Positions 61,581 through 64,000 of a DNA stretch of 64,000 nt are shown piece after piece. The translations under genes were made by a program, and so were the position numbers. The stretch's first letter is position 1. Each line of letters opens with the position of its first letter. Source of the stretch: an uncultured Prevotella sp. (GTDB lineage Bacteria > Bacteroidota > Bacteroidia > Bacteroidales > Bacteroidaceae); NCBI GenBank assembly GCA_900543585.1, contig UQRP01000001.1, positions 1 to 64,000 of the forward strand. The letters are read 5' to 3'. Under the pieces are notes generated by a model. It did no database searches. It was not told the DNA's origin and saw nothing but the letters and a program-made list of their open reading frames with translations.

Positions 61581-62495
61581 CTATTTACTTCCAATAAATA
61601 ATAATACCATGCTGATTAATACCAAACAGAGGTCAATCGCCTTGGCTTTGAGGTTATTTTCATGGAAGATGGCGGCTCCAAAGAGAAAACTGACAATGAC
61701 ACTGCCACGACGAATCATGGAGACTATAGAAATCATAGCACCGGGGATGCTCAGCGCATAGAAATACATGAAGTCTGCAATCGAGAGGAAAACGCTGATG
61801 CCCAAGATGCACCAGTCCCAGTGGAACTTGTCTTTCTGCCGGCGCGGCCACCAAATGACGATAAGTATGATAAGCATCATGGCAGACTGGTAGATATTGT
61901 ACCAGGATTGCACGGCCATACGATTGATGCCTACACCTCCGTCGGCTGGCGAGGCCATCAGAAATTTGTCATATAAGCCACTGACAGCTCCGAGGACGGC
62001 TGCTGCGACGATGCAGGCTATCCATCTGTTATGTGAGAAATTGATGCCTTCCCGTTTGCCAGAGCGGCTGAGCATAAAGAATGATGTGATGGCTACAGCA
62101 ACACCGGCCCATTGCCATCCATTGAGCTGCTCACCAAAGACGAGCAGAGCACCTATAAGCACCATGACAGGGCGCGTTGCATTGATGGGACCTACGATTG
62201 TCAAGGGCAGATGCTTCATTCCGATATATCCGAAAAACCAACTGGAGAGGACGATGACGCTTTTAAGAAGTATATATTTGTGCATCTCCCAACCGCCACC
62301 TGCGACAAAGAAGATGGTTCCGTCAAGCAAATGTGTTGAGGAGGACAACACGATGAGTGGCAGAAAAATGAGTGAGCAGAAAATGGTGTTTAACAATAAT
62401 ACCGGAATCACCGCGTTGCCTTGGAGAGACTTTTTCTTGAAGACATCATAAAAACCGAGCAATGCTGCTGAGACGAATGCAAATATTAGCCACAT
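61581..62495 (-). CDS. EamA-family (drug/metabolite) transporter
   Basis: This 304-residue membrane protein has ten predicted helices in two EamA repeats. The segments GPINATRPVMVLIGALLVFG in the first half and SMIRRGSVIVSFLFGAAIFH in the second are family-typical. The substrate is unknown; members export amino acids, sugars or other metabolites. Its promoter at 62542-62573 lies next to a phased palindrome array that could act as an operator. Confidence 0.87.
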   Translation of the reverse strand: MWLIFAFVSAALLGFYDVFKKKSLQGNAVIPVLLLNTIFCSLIFLPLIVLSSSTHLLDGTIFFVAGGGWEMHKYILLKSVIVLSSWFFGYIGMKHLPLTIVGPINATRPVMVLIGALLVFGEQLNGWQWAGVAVAITSFFMLSRSGKREGINFSHNRWIACIVAAAVLGAVSGLYDKFLMASPADGGVGINRMAVQSWYNIYQSAMMLIILIVIWWPRRQKDKFHWDWCILGISVFLSIADFMYFYALSIPGAMISIVSMIRRGSVIVSFLFGAAIFHENNLKAKAIDLCLVLISMVLLFIGSK

Positions 62496-62541
62496 AATAG
62501 TATATTATCCTTCAAAACTTCTTGGAAAGTAAAACTCTATG

Positions 62542-62573
62542 CAAAGGTAACAAAATTATAGCTCTGTAACAAA
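62542..62573 (-). promoter_or_regulatory. Promoter of the EamA transporter
   Basis: On the minus strand, TTTG (complement of 62570-62573), a 20-base spacer and TACCTTTG (complement of 62542-62549) match the consensus, giving a start near 62536. The palindrome array begins 50 bases upstream of the -33 box. Confidence 0.8.
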
Positions 62574-62622
62574 TGATATTTCAGTCTTTTTCGCATTAAT
62601 TCTATTCGTCGTTATGATCGGT

Positions 62623-62698
62623 GGCATATGCCGCAGATATCGTTGGCATTTGCCACGGACTTCTTTGGCATATGCCACAGATATCGTTGGCATTTGCC
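62623..62698. repeat. Phased palindrome array 2: four 10-base palindromes at 22-base intervals
   Basis: GGCATATGCC (62623, 62667) alternates with GGCATTTGCC (62645, 62689), each exactly 22 bases apart. Two of the three 12-base spacers share CAGATATCGTT. The array lies in the 436-base gap between the EamA promoter and the malic enzyme terminator and has the same design as array 1 at 22490. Confidence 0.85.
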
Positions 62699-62818
62699 GT
62701 GCATCGTGATGGCCCATAGGGAGAGATTTTGCAGCAAAGCTGCGCTTCCCTCTCGTTATATAGCTTTGTGTGTATTAGTACGCTTATGATAAATAGGATG
62801 GGTCGCGAAATATGGCTC

Positions 62819-62850
62819 AGAAGTTACGGAAGTACGGAAGTCACGGAAGT
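62819..62850. repeat. Short ACGGAAGT direct repeats
   Basis: ACGGAAGT occurs three times in close succession (62826, 62834 and 62843 approximately), preceded by a partial copy. It is a simple-sequence-like intergenic repeat with no evident function. Confidence 0.6.
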
Positions 62851-62883
62851 TTCAGTCAAATGGCTGCCATTATAAAAAATAAA

Positions 62884-62909
62884 AAGGAGCAGCCACAAGG
62901 CTACTCCTT
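62884..62909 (-). terminator. Terminator of the malic enzyme gene
   Basis: AAGGAG-C-AGCC (62884-62894) pairs with GGCT-A-CTCCTT (62899-62909) around ACAA, and on the minus strand a long U-rich tract follows. Confidence 0.85.
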
Positions 62910-62931
62910 CAGGTATTTTGCAAACTTGAAT

Positions 62932-64000
62932 TTACTTGTTGTTCTTGACCTTGTCAACGTAAGCATCAATGACGGCAACGGCTGTCACGTTGATGACATC
63001 GCTGACACTGGCCTCAAAATCGGTGAAATGTATCGGCTTGTTAAGACCCATCTGGACAGGACCGATGACCTCACAATCAGGATCCAGTGCCTTGATCATC
63101 ATATAGCTGATATTGGCAGAGTTCATGTTCGGGAATACGAGTGTGTTGACATTCTTGTCCTTCAGTCTGGTAAATGGATACTTATCGTCGCGAAGCTCAC
63201 GGTTCAATGCGAAGTTTACCTGCATCTCACCATCGACAAGCATGTCAGGATATTCCTTCTGCAAGCGAGCCACAGCCTCATGAGCAGCTACTGGTGAGCC
63301 AATTGTATCTGTACCAAAGTTGGAATAGCTTACCAATGCCATCACGGGCTCCTGGTTGAAGAATCTGACGGTATGGGCAGCCAGCTTGGCAACGTCGTAC
63401 AGCACATTCTTGTCGGGATGGCGGTTGATAAGGGTGTCGGCAAGGTAGTAGACGCCCTTCTTGGTGTTAAGGATGTGCATGGTAGCGAAGGTGTTATACT
63501 CCGGTTTCACACCGATGACCTCTTTGGCTACCTTGATGGTGTTGCTATATTTGGTGTAAAGTCCTGTAATAAAGGCATCTGCATCTCCCTGCTCCACCAT
63601 GGACATACCAAAGTAGTTGCGCTCGTACATCTTGTCGTAGGCTTCTTCGAAGGTGACGCCCTCGCGAGCTCGTTTTTCAGCGAGGTGCTTAGCGTAGGTA
63701 GCGCGATGTCCTTGCTCCTTGTCAGCGCGCATATCAACAATCTGCACGCCCGTCAGGTCGAGTTTGAGGCGTTTAGCCAGGCGATTCAGGCGGTCGGGGT
63801 TGCCAAGGAGGATAGGCTTACAGATTCCTTCTGCCAGTGCCTGCACGGCAGCCTTCATCATTGTTGGGTGACCACCCTCAGCGAAGACGACGCGCTGCGG
63901 ATGCAAGGCGGCGGTGGCATGGAGGGTACGCGTATACTGTGTCTCCTGGCCGAGCAGCTGACGGAGATGGTCTTTATAGGCATCCCAGTCGCTGATGGTA
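62932..64000 (-). CDS. maeB: NADP-dependent malic enzyme, C-terminal part (start outside window)
   Basis: The frame is open to the last base of the window, so at least 355 codons of a longer gene are seen. From about 63906 the protein reads as a phosphotransacetylase-like domain (RVVFAEGGHPTMMKAAVQAL, VSYSNFGTDTIGSPVAAHEA, FPNMNSANISYMMIKALDPD). Upstream of it the frame continues with SDWDAYKDHLRQLLGQETQY, which is the linker found in hybrid MaeB-type malic enzymes rather than the start of stand-alone Pta. The full enzyme would convert malate to pyruvate with NADP. The alternative, a true Pta, is less likely because no start codon fits. Confidence 0.85.
   Translation of the reverse strand, partial: TISDWDAYKDHLRQLLGQETQYTRTLHATAALHPQRVVFAEGGHPTMMKAAVQALAEGICKPILLGNPDRLNRLAKRLKLDLTGVQIVDMRADKEQGHRATYAKHLAEKRAREGVTFEEAYDKMYERNYFGMSMVEQGDADAFITGLYTKYSNTIKVAKEVIGVKPEYNTFATMHILNTKKGVYYLADTLINRHPDKNVLYDVAKLAAHTVRFFNQEPVMALVSYSNFGTDTIGSPVAAHEAVARLQKEYPDMLVDGEMQVNFALNRELRDDKYPFTRLKDKNVNTLVFPNMNSANISYMMIKALDPDCEVIGPVQMGLNKPIHFTDFEASVSDVINVTAVAVIDAYVDKVKNNK

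Noticed and set aside
62812..63297. 161-codon plus-strand ORF at the malic enzyme 3' end
   Set aside because: It spans the ACGGAAGT repeats, the terminator and the antisense of the malic enzyme; no coding character.
62932..63906. Stand-alone phosphate acetyltransferase
   Set aside because: The frame continues upstream without a stop to the window edge and reads like the malic enzyme linker, so it is part of a larger MaeB-type protein.

Overview
The window reads as chromosomal DNA of a Bacteroidales bacterium, most likely Prevotellaceae. Three things support this. Promoters match the Bacteroidetes pattern (TTTG, a 19-21 base spacer, then TAnnTTTG). The family set is typical of the phylum: PorT-like barrel, DUF4293, DUF4468, Porin_10-type porin, Rho with a long disordered insert, and LysM/periplasmic-binding hybrid. 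A secreted protein and an integrase relic also have a Prevotella look. The genus is inference.

Layout. 1-6985: a GC-rich heavy-metal-type RND efflux operon (outer membrane factor cut by the window edge, lipoprotein adaptor, CusA/CzcA-type pump) followed by its probable two-component system. 7063-9029: a secreted protein preceded by a 33-codon leader ORF. 9030-11400: a gene-poor accessory patch with an unassigned Y-shaped structured RNA candidate, tRNA-Ser(CGA), a decayed tyrosine integrase and a Phd/YefM-YoeB toxin-antitoxin pair. 11399-17546: nitroreductase, serS, a four-subunit 2-oxoacid:ferredoxin oxidoreductase operon and miaA. 17729-22475: a glycogen operon (debranching enzyme, GT4 synthase-like enzyme, GH57). 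22597-27436, minus strand: a tightly coupled run of small membrane protein, porin, menA and HD hydrolase, plus a DUF4468 protein. 27535-31368: uvrB divergent from bamD-rpoZ-DUF4293. 31465-35165: LysM/binding-protein hybrid, PorT-like barrel and POT transporter. 35240-37318: radA-queC. 37431-42606: binding lipoprotein, large TPR protein and convergent rho. 42691-48368: BamA/TamA-like lipoprotein barrel, LacI-type regulator, NhaC antiporter and an unrecognised conserved protein. 48461-56819, minus strand: tRNA-Cys and the run lon-tgt-lptG-like permease-DEAD helicase-C69 dipeptidase. 56888-60534: trmN6, a small lipoprotein, lepA and a Crp/Fnr regulator. 60611-64000, minus strand: dapA, an EamA transporter and the 3' part of an NADP-malic enzyme running off the window.

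Most of the window is ordinary housekeeping DNA. The least explained parts are non-coding. One is a perfect three-way-junction RNA candidate (9270-9407) with a -7 element before it and a U-tract after it. The others are two intergenic arrays, 40 kb apart, of a 10-base palindrome (GGCATATGCC or GGCATTTGCC) repeated four times at exactly 22-base intervals (22490-22565 and 62623-62698). No complete defence system, CRISPR array, prophage or intact insertion sequence was seen. All family assignments are by reading; no searches were run.
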